Positions 1 to 8,440 of a stretch of 64,000 nucleotides of DNA are shown one piece after another. Both the position numbers and the translations under genes were made by a program. The first letter of the stretch is position 1. Every line of letters starts with the position of its first letter. Source of the stretch: an uncultured Bacteroidota bacterium (lineage in GTDB: Bacteria; Bacteroidota; Bacteroidia; JADZBD01); contig CALEYQ010000045.1 of NCBI GenBank assembly GCA_937924855.1, positions 23,624 through 87,623 of the forward strand. Direction: 5' to 3'. The notes under the pieces were generated by a model. The model saw only the letters and a program-made list of their open reading frames with translations, was not told the DNA's origin and did no database searches.

Positions 1-621
1 CATGCAAACATGGATTTGGCCGAAGATCTGCTGAAATATCTGGTGGGATATGTTCTTGAAAAATCAAAGGATGATTTGGAATTCCTTTGCAAAATGTATG
101 ATAAGGAATTGATGAGCCGGCTTGAGAAAATTGCTACATGTACTTTTAAAAGATTAAGCTATACCGAGGGGATTGAAGTTCTGAAAAATTCAGGAAAGAA
201 GTTTGAGTTTACCCCCGAATGGGGCTCCGACCTTCAAAAGGAACACGAAACATTTCTCGTGGAGCATTTTGGGGTTCCGGTAATTTTAACGGACTACCCC
301 AAAGACATAAAGGCATTTTATATGAAGCAAAACGAGGATGGGAAGACGGTAAGAGCGATGGATATTTTGTTTCCTTATGTAGGAGAAATGGTAGGGGGTT
401 CTCAAAGGGAAGAGAATTACGACAAGCTGAAAAAGCGCATAGAGGAGATGAAAATTCATGAGGAAAGTTTGTGGTGGTACCTGGAAACCCGGAAATGCGG
501 AACCTGCGAACATGCAGGTTTCGGACTCGGCTTTGAGCGTCTCGTATTGTTTATTACCGGCATGACGAATGTAAGGGATGTTATTCCTTTTCCAAGAACT
601 CCCAGAAACGCGGAATTCTGA
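1..621 (+). CDS. asnS: Asparaginyl-tRNA synthetase, C-terminal part (5' end outside window)
   Basis: This is the C-terminal part of a cytoplasmic class II aminoacyl-tRNA synthetase that charges tRNA-Asn. The frame is open from base 1, so the N-terminal anticodon-binding OB domain and motif 1 lie outside the window; about 207 codons of a protein usually near 460-480 residues are visible. Recognisable parts are the [11 protein letters not shown] strand of the AsnRS catalytic core, the block [18 protein letters not shown], and class II motif 3 in [12 protein letters not shown] followed by [12 protein letters not shown] at the C-terminus, which is diagnostic of AsnRS. In Bacteroidota asnS commonly lies just upstream of rpoN. 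Here a T9SS gene on the other strand sits between them. Confidence 0.95.
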   Translation, partial: HANMDLAEDLLKYLVGYVLEKSKDDLEFLCKMYDKELMSRLEKIATCTFKRLSYTEGIEVLKNSGKKFEFTPEWGSDLQKEHETFLVEHFGVPVILTDYPKDIKAFYMKQNEDGKTVRAMDILFPYVGEMVGGSQREENYDKLKKRIEEMKIHEESLWWYLETRKCGTCEHAGFGLGFERLVLFITGMTNVRDVIPFPRTPRNAEF

Positions 622-774
622 AAACAGCCCTTTCAAAAAACCGGCATTCCTGAAATATTTAAGAGTCTCATGGGCCCAAAATGTCTTGAACTTTTTCAAT
701 TATTGGAACCATCATTAATATGAGGCAACAGGAAAAAAATCTATTCCTACTTACGGGCCCTTCAGGACTAAGCC

Positions 775-2109
775 TTATTCTACAATCAGTTTTTCAGAAT
801 GGCAGGTTTTCCCCTGAGTGTCGCAGACCCTTATCTGGTATATACCGGACGGAAGGTGGAGCAAATTAAGGCTGGTTTTATTTTTAAATGTTAATTCTTC
901 CCTTTGCCGGCCTGTAGCATCAAACAACCACAGCTTGAATTTATTTTGGTTGGCCTTGTCATTAAATTCAATGGTAACTTCATTTTTTGCCGGGTTGGGA
1001 AATATTTTGAACAAGCCCGGATAGCTACCACTCTCATTTATTCCAACACCTTGTGGACAAGTAAAACCATAACAGGCAATGTTGTTTGTTTGAATTGTTC
1101 CTATTTGAGCAAAAGTGCCTCCGAAATATAGGTTGTTCTGATACACTTTCATTGTTTGGGGGCCTCCATTAGGGTTAATTTCAAATGAAACCCAGCCCGC
1201 CCCGGTATATTTTGCAACAACAGTATCATTAAATCCTGTTCCACAAACATATATTTCCCCATTGAAAAACTCCATATCCAAAGCACCTGCCGTTGGGCAT
1301 CTACCTGTATTGACGATATTATTACCATTCCAAGCTATGACCGACCAAAACGAAATTGTATCAACGAACGATAATCCCCCGCCAATAAAGAGAAGATTAT
1401 TTATTGTATCAACACACATCGAAGTAACCCAGTTTGGCCCCCACCGCCCACCAACCGAGTCCCATTGGCTTCCATTCCATCTTACACAATTATAGTAATA
1501 GGGCTGGCCCCCTGGTAAGCCAACGTGGCCCCCTACATAAAGCTCCCCGTTAAATACCTCCATGCAGGTAACATGCCCCCCGAAAAGTCCACCGCCAACA
1601 TCCCTCCATTGGTTACCATCCCACCGCGCAATAGCATATTTCGGAATCCCATTGATTTGGGTGAAATATCCACCGGCATATAGTTCATTATTATAAACCG
1701 CAAGGGCTTTGATTTCACCGTTAATTCCCCATATACCCGCCGATGACCAGTTTGTGCCATCCCAGGCGGCAAGCCGGTTAGTGGTGGTTTGGTTCGGCCA
1801 TGGATTCTGGTCAACCCAGGTAAAGGGCCCGGCCACATAAAGCTTTCCATTATATTCCACCATATCAAAAGCCCCTCCCGGAACTTGTCCTTTAAGGGAG
1901 TCAAAATAAAAACCATCAAAGCTGATCAGATTAGCCGCCTGCGGCCCTACACAACCGGGATTTGCTCCTCCTGAAACAAACAATTTATTATTCCAATGTT
2001 CCAATGCGATAACATCGTTTGGGTAAAAACAATTTCCAACAGGGTGCCAGGTTTGGCTGAAAGCCGAGCCAAAAGAAAAACAAAAAACAAGAATTAAAAA
2101 CCGACTCAA
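775..2109 (-). CDS. Secreted beta-propeller protein with T9SS C-terminal sorting domain
   Basis: A 444-residue protein with an N-terminal signal peptide (hydrophobic residues 3-18, likely cleavage before QTWHPVG). Six or seven repeats of about 45-50 residues follow, each with a motif like YNGKLYVAGxF or FNGELYVGGH and then a WxGxxW element, which suggests a kelch/delta-60-like beta-propeller. From about residue 365 there is a type A T9SS sorting domain (GLFKIFPNPAKNEVTIEF...GIYQIRV, ending SEKLIVE). It is therefore probably exported by the Sec and type IX pathways and anchored at or released from the cell surface. The start appears to be TTG, since no in-frame ATG lies just upstream and the signal peptide begins directly there. 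Substrate unknown. It sits convergent to asnS. Confidence 0.85.
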   Translation of the reverse strand: MSRFLILVFCFSFGSAFSQTWHPVGNCFYPNDVIALEHWNNKLFVSGGANPGCVGPQAANLISFDGFYFDSLKGQVPGGAFDMVEYNGKLYVAGPFTWVDQNPWPNQTTTNRLAAWDGTNWSSAGIWGINGEIKALAVYNNELYAGGYFTQINGIPKYAIARWDGNQWRDVGGGLFGGHVTCMEVFNGELYVGGHVGLPGGQPYYYNCVRWNGSQWDSVGGRWGPNWVTSMCVDTINNLLFIGGGLSFVDTISFWSVIAWNGNNIVNTGRCPTAGALDMEFFNGEIYVCGTGFNDTVVAKYTGAGWVSFEINPNGGPQTMKVYQNNLYFGGTFAQIGTIQTNNIACYGFTCPQGVGINESGSYPGLFKIFPNPAKNEVTIEFNDKANQNKFKLWLFDATGRQREELTFKNKTSLNLLHLPSGIYQIRVCDTQGKTCHSEKLIVE

Positions 2110-2431
2110 AACGGAAAGATTTATGGAATAAATATAGGAAACCGCGAGGAAATTGACAATTAAAAACCAAACACCCCTTCCAGGATTTTTTGCTCCCCTG
2201 TTTTTTTTGAATAAAATTCAAGCAAAAAAACGGAAACCCCGGATAAATTTCGGCAAGACATCCATTTCTTTGATGTTTTTAATCCTGCCGATGCGGGTGC
2301 AGTAAACAGGCTCATTGTGCGATCCCGGAGAATTTGGCTGAAATTCCGCCAGGAAAAATCCTGAAGGCCAGCCCAGAGAGAACTAATTCTCCCCTGCAAA
2401 ACACCTGCCTAACTATTGGAGTGCACTGGAG
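2110..2431. other. Intergenic region, no convincing gene
   Basis: About 320 bases between the divergently oriented T9SS propeller gene and rpoN. Reading frames here are short, without recognisable protein features. The only element I can support is the -7-like box just downstream, at 2446-2453, which serves rpoN. Confidence 0.5.
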
Positions 2432-2445
2432 TTGTTCGGTTTATT

Positions 2446-2453
2446 TATCTTTG
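2446..2453 (+). promoter_or_regulatory. Bacteroidota-type -7 box (TATCTTTG) for rpoN
   Basis: Exact match to TAnnTTTG, the -7 element of primary-sigma promoters in Bacteroidota. Its predicted transcription start, near 2460, lies upstream of the ATG at 2498 but downstream of an alternative ATG at 2432, so it favours the shorter RpoN start. No clear -33 TTTG at the usual 19-21 bp spacing. Confidence 0.45.
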
Positions 2454-2497
2454 CTTCGGCAACAGGAACCATTAACCAGCAAGGAAGGCCAAACGCC

Positions 2498-3946
2498 ATG
2501 TTAAAACAAACGCTCCAGCAAAAACTTCTGCAAAAGCTGTCTCCCCAACAGATTCAGCTTATGAAGCTATTGCAAATTCCGGCCATTGCCCTGGAGCAGC
2601 GCATAAAGGAGGAAATGGAAATTAATCCGGCCCTCGAGGAGTCAAGCGAAGAGGAGGAAGAGGATGAGGAAAACGAATATGATGACGAAGTGTTTAACAA
2701 CGACGAATCTCCCGAAGACAAAGACTTTTCCCTGTCGGATTACATGGATGAAGACGAAGGGGGAGCCTATAAATTAAAAGCCAATAACACTTCTCCCGAC
2801 GATGAACAGCGCGAAGTTCCTGTGGTTAACACCTATAGTTTCCACGACCTGTTGGAAAGCCAGTTGGGATTGCGGGTTCTCACCGACCACCAATACCAGA
2901 TTGGCCAATACCTGATCGGTAATATCGACGAAGACGGATACCTGCGTCGCGACCTGGATGCTATTGTTGATGACCTTGCCTTTAACCTGAACCTGAAAAC
3001 CACAAAGGAAGAACTGGAAGAGGTTCTTATGGTTATTCAGGAATTTGATCCTCCCGGGGTAGGAGCCAGAGATTTACAGGAGTGTTTGCTCCGGCAGCTG
3101 GAACGCAAAACAAAGACTTATGAAGTGGAAATGGCCCGCCAGGTTGTTTTGAAACAAATGGAAGAGTTTTCCAAAAAGCACTATGAAAAAATTGCGAAGT
3201 ATTTCGAAATAGAGGAAGAAGATTTAAAACCCATTATTGCGGAACTACTCAGGCTAAATCCTAAGCCGGGAGGCTCTATGGCCGAAAGTCAAAAATTAAA
3301 TCAGGCCGTAGTCCCCGATTTTGTTGTTACCAATACCGACGGCAAACTGGAGCTTACCCTGAACTCACGCAACATGCCCGACCTCCGTGTAGCAAGGGTT
3401 TATACCCAAATGCTGGACGAGTATTCACAACGGAAAGATAAAATGGGCAAGGAGGCTGTTGCTTTTGTAAAGCAAAAAATAGAATCGGCCCGCACCTTCA
3501 TTGAAATTTTGAACCAAAGGCATCAGACCTTATATGTTACCATGAAAACCATCATGGACTATCAGGCCGAATATTTTCTGACCGGTGACGAAACCAAGCT
3601 GAAGCCCATGATTTTAAAAGACATTTCGGAAAAGGTCGGGCTTGACATCAGCACCGTTTCCCGTGTTTCAAACTCCAAATATGTTCAAACCCAGTTCGGC
3701 ACTTTTTTGCTGAAGACTTTTTTCTCGGAGTCGCTTTCTACCGAATCGGGCGAGGAAGTTTCGAGTCGGGAAGTAAAAAAGATATTGCAGGACAGCATTG
3801 AAGGAGAAAACAAAAAAAAGCCGCTAACCGACGATGCCCTGGCCAAAATTTTAAAACAAAAAGGGTATTCTATAGCCCGCCGCACCGTGGCAAAATATCG
3901 CGAACAGCTTAACATTCCTGTGGCCAGACTGAGGAAACAAATCTGA
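2498..3946 (+). CDS. rpoN: RNA polymerase sigma-54 factor
   Basis: Alternative sigma factor that directs RNA polymerase to -24/-12 promoters, which need an AAA+ enhancer-binding activator. From the chosen ATG the protein is 482 residues. Region I is the Q-rich helix MLKQTLQQKLLQKLSPQQIQ; region II is a very acidic stretch (EESSEEEEEDEENEYDDE). The core-binding domain follows, then the HTH (ISEKVGLDISTVSRVSNSKYVQTQFGTFLLKTFFSES), and the C-terminal RpoN box is ARRTVAKYREQL. The upstream in-frame ATG at 2432 would add 22 non-conserved residues and lies before the -7 box, so it is rejected. No sigma-54 activator is seen in this window. Confidence 0.97.
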   Translation: MLKQTLQQKLLQKLSPQQIQLMKLLQIPAIALEQRIKEEMEINPALEESSEEEEEDEENEYDDEVFNNDESPEDKDFSLSDYMDEDEGGAYKLKANNTSPDDEQREVPVVNTYSFHDLLESQLGLRVLTDHQYQIGQYLIGNIDEDGYLRRDLDAIVDDLAFNLNLKTTKEELEEVLMVIQEFDPPGVGARDLQECLLRQLERKTKTYEVEMARQVVLKQMEEFSKKHYEKIAKYFEIEEEDLKPIIAELLRLNPKPGGSMAESQKLNQAVVPDFVVTNTDGKLELTLNSRNMPDLRVARVYTQMLDEYSQRKDKMGKEAVAFVKQKIESARTFIEILNQRHQTLYVTMKTIMDYQAEYFLTGDETKLKPMILKDISEKVGLDISTVSRVSNSKYVQTQFGTFLLKTFFSESLSTESGEEVSSREVKKILQDSIEGENKKKPLTDDALAKILKQKGYSIARRTVAKYREQLNIPVARLRKQI

Positions 3947-3952
3947 GGTGAT

Positions 3953-4549
3953 TTGGGAAAGTTTGCCAAGATAATTTCCTTTCTGCTCCATCCCCTGCTG
4001 ATGCCTTCTTACGGAATGCTGATATTTCTTCGAATGGATGTTTTTATTCCTCCTGACGGAAAACGGCGTTTGTTTTTTGTGGTTTTCTTTTTTACGTTTC
4101 TTCTCCCGGTTCTCAACATCCTTTTTTTATATAACCGGAAAGTTATTAAATCCATTTACCTTGAAACGAGGGAAGAACGAAACCTTCCCTTTTTCAGTAC
4201 CACCGTGGTGTATTTTATTACCTGGTTTATGTTAAAGGATATGTTGCCCTCCAAGGCAATTTCAATGCTCTTGCTCAGCGCCACCATTTCGGTGGCACTT
4301 ACCTATATTTTGAACCGAAAAATAAAAGTCAGCGCACACATGACGGGCATTGGAGGGTTGACGGGAGCAGTATTGATTTTTTCCTGGCTTTTTGGGATTA
4401 ACTCTACCGGAATTTTGGTGGTGTTGTTTTTAACCGGAGGAGTTTTGGCTTCGATAAGAATGTATCTGGGAGCCCACGATTTTAAAGAGGTGAGCCTGGG
4501 CTACTTTTCCGGTCTGCTTTCCCAGGTAGTGCTTTTCGGAAGTTTTTAA
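3953..4549 (+). CDS. Multi-pass membrane protein, PAP2-like
   Basis: A 198-residue integral membrane protein with about six hydrophobic helices, starting six bases after the rpoN stop and so probably co-transcribed. The TTG at 3953 is preferred because the first hydrophobic segment (FAKIISFLLHPLLMPSYGMLIFL) begins immediately; the next Met would cut it. Conserved-looking polar points are KVSAHMTGIGG (about 126-136) and RMYLGAHDFKEVSLGY (about 169-184). Their Ser-His and Arg/His content resembles the C-terminal part of PAP2-type phosphatases, but the full catalytic triad is not evident. Such proteins are often labelled PAP2-family in Bacteroidota. Function uncertain; the last four bases overlap hemB tail to tail. 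Confidence 0.6.
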   Translation: MGKFAKIISFLLHPLLMPSYGMLIFLRMDVFIPPDGKRRLFFVVFFFTFLLPVLNILFLYNRKVIKSIYLETREERNLPFFSTTVVYFITWFMLKDMLPSKAISMLLLSATISVALTYILNRKIKVSAHMTGIGGLTGAVLIFSWLFGINSTGILVVLFLTGGVLASIRMYLGAHDFKEVSLGYFSGLLSQVVLFGSF

Positions 4550-5517
4550 TCAAGCCAGTTTTCCCGCGCTGCCTTTTCGGCGTGGTAAGAAAATATCAGC
4601 GATGCGCCGGCCCGTTTAAAAGCCGTAAAGTTTTCAATTACAATTTCCTTTTCCGCAATCCAGCCTTTGGCCACGGCAGCCATAACCATGGCATACTCTC
4701 CACTAACATTGTAACAGGCCAGGGGAAGGGTGCTTACTTCGTGCACGGCTTTAAGAATATCCAAATAGGCAAGGGCGGGTTTTATCATTAAAAGATCGGC
4801 CCCTTCCTGTTCGTCGAGCAGGGCCTCGCGAATGGCGTCCTTTCGGTTTCTGAAATCCATTTGATACGATTTTCTATCGCCCTTTCCCGGCGAGGAACCG
4901 GCCGCTTCGCGAAACGGACCGTAGTAAGATGAAGCAAATTTTACGGCGTAAGACATTATGGGAAGTGTCCCGTATCCGTTTTTTTCGAACACTTCACGAA
5001 TAGCTAAAACCCGGCCGTCCATCATGTCGGAAGGTGAAACCATATCGGCGCCCCATTGAGCATGGGAGAGGGCCATGGCAGAAATGGCTTTTACGGAGGC
5101 GGTATTGTCTACTCCTGCTGTATTTACAATGCCGCAATGTCCGTGCGTGGTGTAGGGGCAGAGGCAAACATCGGTAATGAGAAAAAGGGCATCGCCAAAT
5201 TCTTTTTTGAGTTTTTTTACGGCAAGACCAACCGGACCTTTTTCGTTGAGGGAGGATTTTCCATCGGGCGATTTTTTGTCGCCCGCGCCAAAAAGCACAA
5301 TTTTGTTCAGGCCGGTTTTTAATAGCCCCTGTACATATTTTACCAGGGAATCGGGATCGTACCGGTAAATTCCGGGCAGGGAAGAGATGGCCTCCTTCTT
5401 GTTTTTTCCGGGAACAACAAAGCAGGGCATAACCAGCGATTTTTTTCGGGGTTCTTCACCGGCCACAGCCTCTCTCAGGAGGGTGTTGTTTCTTAATCTT
5501 CGGGGTTGAATTAGCAT
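4546..5517 (-). CDS. hemB: Delta-aminolevulinic acid dehydratase (porphobilinogen synthase)
   Basis: Condenses two 5-aminolevulinate molecules to porphobilinogen in the cytosol. It is a full-length 323-residue protein. The zinc-binding cysteine cluster is present (DVCLCPYTTHGHCG, Cys118, Cys120, Cys128), so this is the Zn-dependent type. Both active-site lysines are visible, in YAVKFASSYYGPFR (Lys193) and LLMIKPALAYLD (Lys246, the Schiff-base lysine). It is the last gene of a hemA-hemCD-hemB operon, 11 bases after hemCD. Heme operon genes in this order provide the early tetrapyrrole pathway. Confidence 0.97.
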   Translation of the reverse strand: MLIQPRRLRNNTLLREAVAGEEPRKKSLVMPCFVVPGKNKKEAISSLPGIYRYDPDSLVKYVQGLLKTGLNKIVLFGAGDKKSPDGKSSLNEKGPVGLAVKKLKKEFGDALFLITDVCLCPYTTHGHCGIVNTAGVDNTASVKAISAMALSHAQWGADMVSPSDMMDGRVLAIREVFEKNGYGTLPIMSYAVKFASSYYGPFREAAGSSPGKGDRKSYQMDFRNRKDAIREALLDEQEGADLLMIKPALAYLDILKAVHEVSTLPLACYNVSGEYAMVMAAVAKGWIAEKEIVIENFTAFKRAGASLIFSYHAEKAARENWLD

Positions 5518-5528
5518 AATATTAACTA

Positions 5529-7100
5529 TTAAGACAAAACCGCCTTTATCAGGCCCAGGTCATTAAATGCCGGAGGCTGGGCACTGACCCGTCCTTTGTT
5601 TTTGTAAATCGTATGTGCCGTAGCCTCGCCCATGGCAATAACTTTTTCATCGGTAATCCGGTTCCCACCGCCAAAAAAGGCTTCAACATTAGAGGGTGAG
5701 GTAAATACCAGAATGTCGTATTTTTTTTCCAGCTTTTTTGTGTGGGTAAGGGTTTCGTAAACGGGCAGGTCGATAGCGGCCTCTCTTGTGGTGAGTTGAT
5801 TTTGAATGGAGCGCTTGCTTTCTTTTGCGGTGGGAAACAGAACCCTTGCTTTTCCAACCCGGGCCGAAAATTGCTTACCAATGAGTTTTGTATCGGTGCT
5901 TTGTCCGATGAACTCAGCCCGCTTCCCAAATTTTCTGAGTTCAAAGGCAGTGGCAGAGCCTATCACGCCAAACCGTATTTTATCGGAAAGCATGGGTTTT
6001 TTTTCGAAGAAATATTTTACGGCATTCTTGCTCGAGAAAAAAACCCAGTCGAAATTTTCCGAAACATTAAAGTCGAGAGGCTTGATTTCAATAAGGGGAA
6101 CCGAATCCACCTGAAAACCGTGAGCTTCCAGAACCGATGAAAACCGGTCGTGTGGTTTTTTTTCGCGTGAGATAAAAATATTTTTTCCCTGGAGGGATTT
6201 AATTTTTTGGTGGGCTTTCTGAGGCAGGGCTTCAGGATCCTGAGCCTGGAAAAAATAAAACAGGGAGGGAAGCTGAGCCGATGGCGCAAAGGAAACATGA
6301 AGGTTGTGAACCGGATTTCCTTCGGCGTCGGTATCGGCCTCATAGTAAACACCCAGAGGAAGCTGACAACCACCATCCATCATGGCCAGTAGTTGGCGTT
6401 CGGTTTTGGCGGCGAAAGCGGAAGTTTTGTCGGAAACGGATTCAAGGGCTGCAATGATTTCCTTTTCCTCTTCCCGGGTTTGAAACGCAATGATTCCCTG
6501 GGCGGGTGCCGGAACAAATTCTTCCGGAGGCAAAATCACCTGTTCAAATTCTTCAAGGTCGGGGTTCAGTCGTTCAATACCGGCAGCGGCGAGCAGAATG
6601 GCATCGTATTTTCCTTCTTTGAGTTTCTGAATGCGGGTGGGCACATTACCGCGCAAATCGGAAATATTCAGGTCGGGCCGGTGGCTTAACAACTGTGCTT
6701 TCCGGCGTGACGAAGAAGTGCCCACGCGGGCGTTTTTGGTAAGGGAAAGAGGCATGCGGTCGGCGAAAAACTCTTTCCGTATCAACAACACATCCGAAGG
6801 GTTTTCCCGGTAGGAGTGTCCGGCAATGATAAGTCCCGGAACGGGATCGGTAGGAAGATCTTTTTGGGAATGAACGGCAATATCGCATTCCCTGTTTAGT
6901 AGTGCATCTTCAATTTCTTTGGTAAAAAAACCCTTTCCTTCCATTTTATCGAAGCCCAGGTTTTGGATTTCATCGCCTTTGGTTTTGATAATTTTAATGG
7001 AAGAGGAAATGCCTTTTTCCTGCAAGAGGGCTTCCAGGTGTCGGGCCTGCCATAGGGCAAGGTCGCTGCCCCGCGTTCCTATTATCAGGGGAGCATTCAT
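5529..7100 (-). CDS. hemC-hemD: Fused hydroxymethylbilane synthase / uroporphyrinogen-III synthase
   Basis: One protein of about 523 residues carries two successive enzymes. The N-terminal part, to about residue 295, is HemC: IGTRGSDLALWQA at the start, the conserved DLRGNVPTR block, and the dipyrromethane-cofactor cysteine in MDGGCQLPLGVYY (Cys245 from the chosen Met). The C-terminal 220 residues (from LQGKNIFISREKKPHDRF) are HemD, ending with VFTSPSNVEAFFGGG and AMGEATAHTI. Together they convert four porphobilinogens to uroporphyrinogen III. The ATG at 7100 is chosen because MNAPLIIGTRG matches the family start and leaves one base after the hemA stop; an ATG at 7127 would overlap hemA. Uroporphyrinogen III also feeds siroheme made by the sulfur operon of this window. 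Confidence 0.95.
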   Translation of the reverse strand: MNAPLIIGTRGSDLALWQARHLEALLQEKGISSSIKIIKTKGDEIQNLGFDKMEGKGFFTKEIEDALLNRECDIAVHSQKDLPTDPVPGLIIAGHSYRENPSDVLLIRKEFFADRMPLSLTKNARVGTSSSRRKAQLLSHRPDLNISDLRGNVPTRIQKLKEGKYDAILLAAAGIERLNPDLEEFEQVILPPEEFVPAPAQGIIAFQTREEEKEIIAALESVSDKTSAFAAKTERQLLAMMDGGCQLPLGVYYEADTDAEGNPVHNLHVSFAPSAQLPSLFYFFQAQDPEALPQKAHQKIKSLQGKNIFISREKKPHDRFSSVLEAHGFQVDSVPLIEIKPLDFNVSENFDWVFFSSKNAVKYFFEKKPMLSDKIRFGVIGSATAFELRKFGKRAEFIGQSTDTKLIGKQFSARVGKARVLFPTAKESKRSIQNQLTTREAAIDLPVYETLTHTKKLEKKYDILVFTSPSNVEAFFGGGNRITDEKVIAMGEATAHTIYKNKGRVSAQPPAFNDLGLIKAVLS

Positions 7101-7101
7101 T

Positions 7102-8340
7102 TTAGTTGTTGGAACCTGATTTTTCAAGGAGGATTTCCCGTGCCATTTTCATGGGAACCGAAATGTATTTCCGTTCCATATAATCCATCATTTTTTCCAG
7201 CACTTCGCGACTGGGAGGATCGAGTTTTTGAAGGTCTTTGGCAAAAACTTCCTGCAGGGCAATTTCTTTTATTTCCCTTACCTTTTGAGGCACGGCCATC
7301 ATGGCAAGTTCTATCTGACGGGCTTTGTATTCGATTCGGAAATCGGCCATGTTTTTTTCAATAATGGCTTCGCAGGCACTCAGTTCATTCTGGCGTATTC
7401 TGAAATTTTCGGCGGCGATTTCTCGGAGGTGGTTGATGGTAATGTGGTGGGGATTAAAATCACTTACAACCTCCGAATCCACATCCGCAGGTACGGCCAG
7501 GTCGATGACAATTTTTTTGGAAGTTTCGCCGGCCAATAAATGCTTAAAAACCTCAGTGGTAATGAGGGGCGTTTCGGCTCCGGTACAGGAAATAATTACG
7601 TCAAATCCTCCGGTGTAGGAGGGCAGCTGTTCCAGTGGAAATGCTTTTCCCTGAATTTCACCGGCCAGTTTTTCCGCGTTTTCGGGCGTGCGGTTAAATA
7701 CGCTGAAGTTTCGGAACCCGTGTTTGAAAAGATAACGGGCCATGGCCACATTTGTTTCTCCGGCTCCCACCAGAATAAAACGGGATTTCAGTGGCACTTG
7801 TAATGCCTTTAGCTTCCGATAGGCGAGAGAAACCACGCTAACCGGATTTCTTGCAATACCTGTAGAAGAATAAATTTCTTTTGCGGTTAAAATGGTTTTT
7901 TTAACTAGTAGTCGAAGGAAGTCGCTGGTTCCTCCTCCGGAATGCGACAGGTCGTACGATTCTTTTACCTGGGCCAAAATTTCCCGCTCTCCCACCACCA
8001 GGCTTTCCAGGGAGGAGGCCACCCGGAACAAATGATTGGCAGCGGTTTCGCCCTCGAATACAACGATACGGGGAAATACTTCGGCAAGTTCCCTGATTTT
8101 ACCGGGATAAATTAATCCGAGAATTTTTTCTGTTAATGAAGCAGGAGAGAAACCGGGCTTGCAGACAAAAATTAGTTCCACCCGGTTACAGGTAGCCAGA
8201 ATCTGGAACTCGGCTATTTCAGTAATTTTTGCCAGATTTCCCGAAACGGTGGGAATGTCTTCCTTCGGAATTTGGAAAAGACCCAACTCCTCAATACTGA
8301 GGGTTTTGTGGGTGAGGGCAATAATTCCAAGCTTTTCCAT
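7102..8340 (-). CDS. hemA: Glutamyl-tRNA reductase
   Basis: NADPH-dependent reduction of glutamyl-tRNA to glutamate-1-semialdehyde, the committed step of C5 tetrapyrrole synthesis. About 412 residues. The catalytic-cysteine motif is seen as ILATCNRVELIFV; the substrate pocket contains LESLVVGEREILAQVKESYDLS; the NADPH-binding domain shows RFILVGAGETNVAMARYL; the C-terminal dimerisation domain follows. The start is the Met of MEKLGIIALTHK, five codons after an upstream GTG. It is the first gene of the heme operon. hemL is not in the window. Confidence 0.96.
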   Translation of the reverse strand: MEKLGIIALTHKTLSIEELGLFQIPKEDIPTVSGNLAKITEIAEFQILATCNRVELIFVCKPGFSPASLTEKILGLIYPGKIRELAEVFPRIVVFEGETAANHLFRVASSLESLVVGEREILAQVKESYDLSHSGGGTSDFLRLLVKKTILTAKEIYSSTGIARNPVSVVSLAYRKLKALQVPLKSRFILVGAGETNVAMARYLFKHGFRNFSVFNRTPENAEKLAGEIQGKAFPLEQLPSYTGGFDVIISCTGAETPLITTEVFKHLLAGETSKKIVIDLAVPADVDSEVVSDFNPHHITINHLREIAAENFRIRQNELSACEAIIEKNMADFRIEYKARQIELAMMAVPQKVREIKEIALQEVFAKDLQKLDPPSREVLEKMMDYMERKYISVPMKMAREILLEKSGSNN

Positions 8341-8440
8341 AAAATTCCCACGCAAAAGTCTCTTTTACAAGGGTTTTTTTTGTCATAAAACTGTCACGAC
8401 CAAGGGTCTTTTGCGATTGAAATTCACTACTTTTAGGGTC

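Noticed and set aside
2160..2399. 79-codon minus-strand frame between the propeller gene and rpoN
   Set aside because: No signal peptide, domain or promoter; crosses the start of the divergent gene region.
8428..8435. TACTTTTA as the promoter of the TPR gene
   Set aside because: One mismatch to TAnnTTTG and a candidate -33 TTG only 14 bases upstream; too weak to list.
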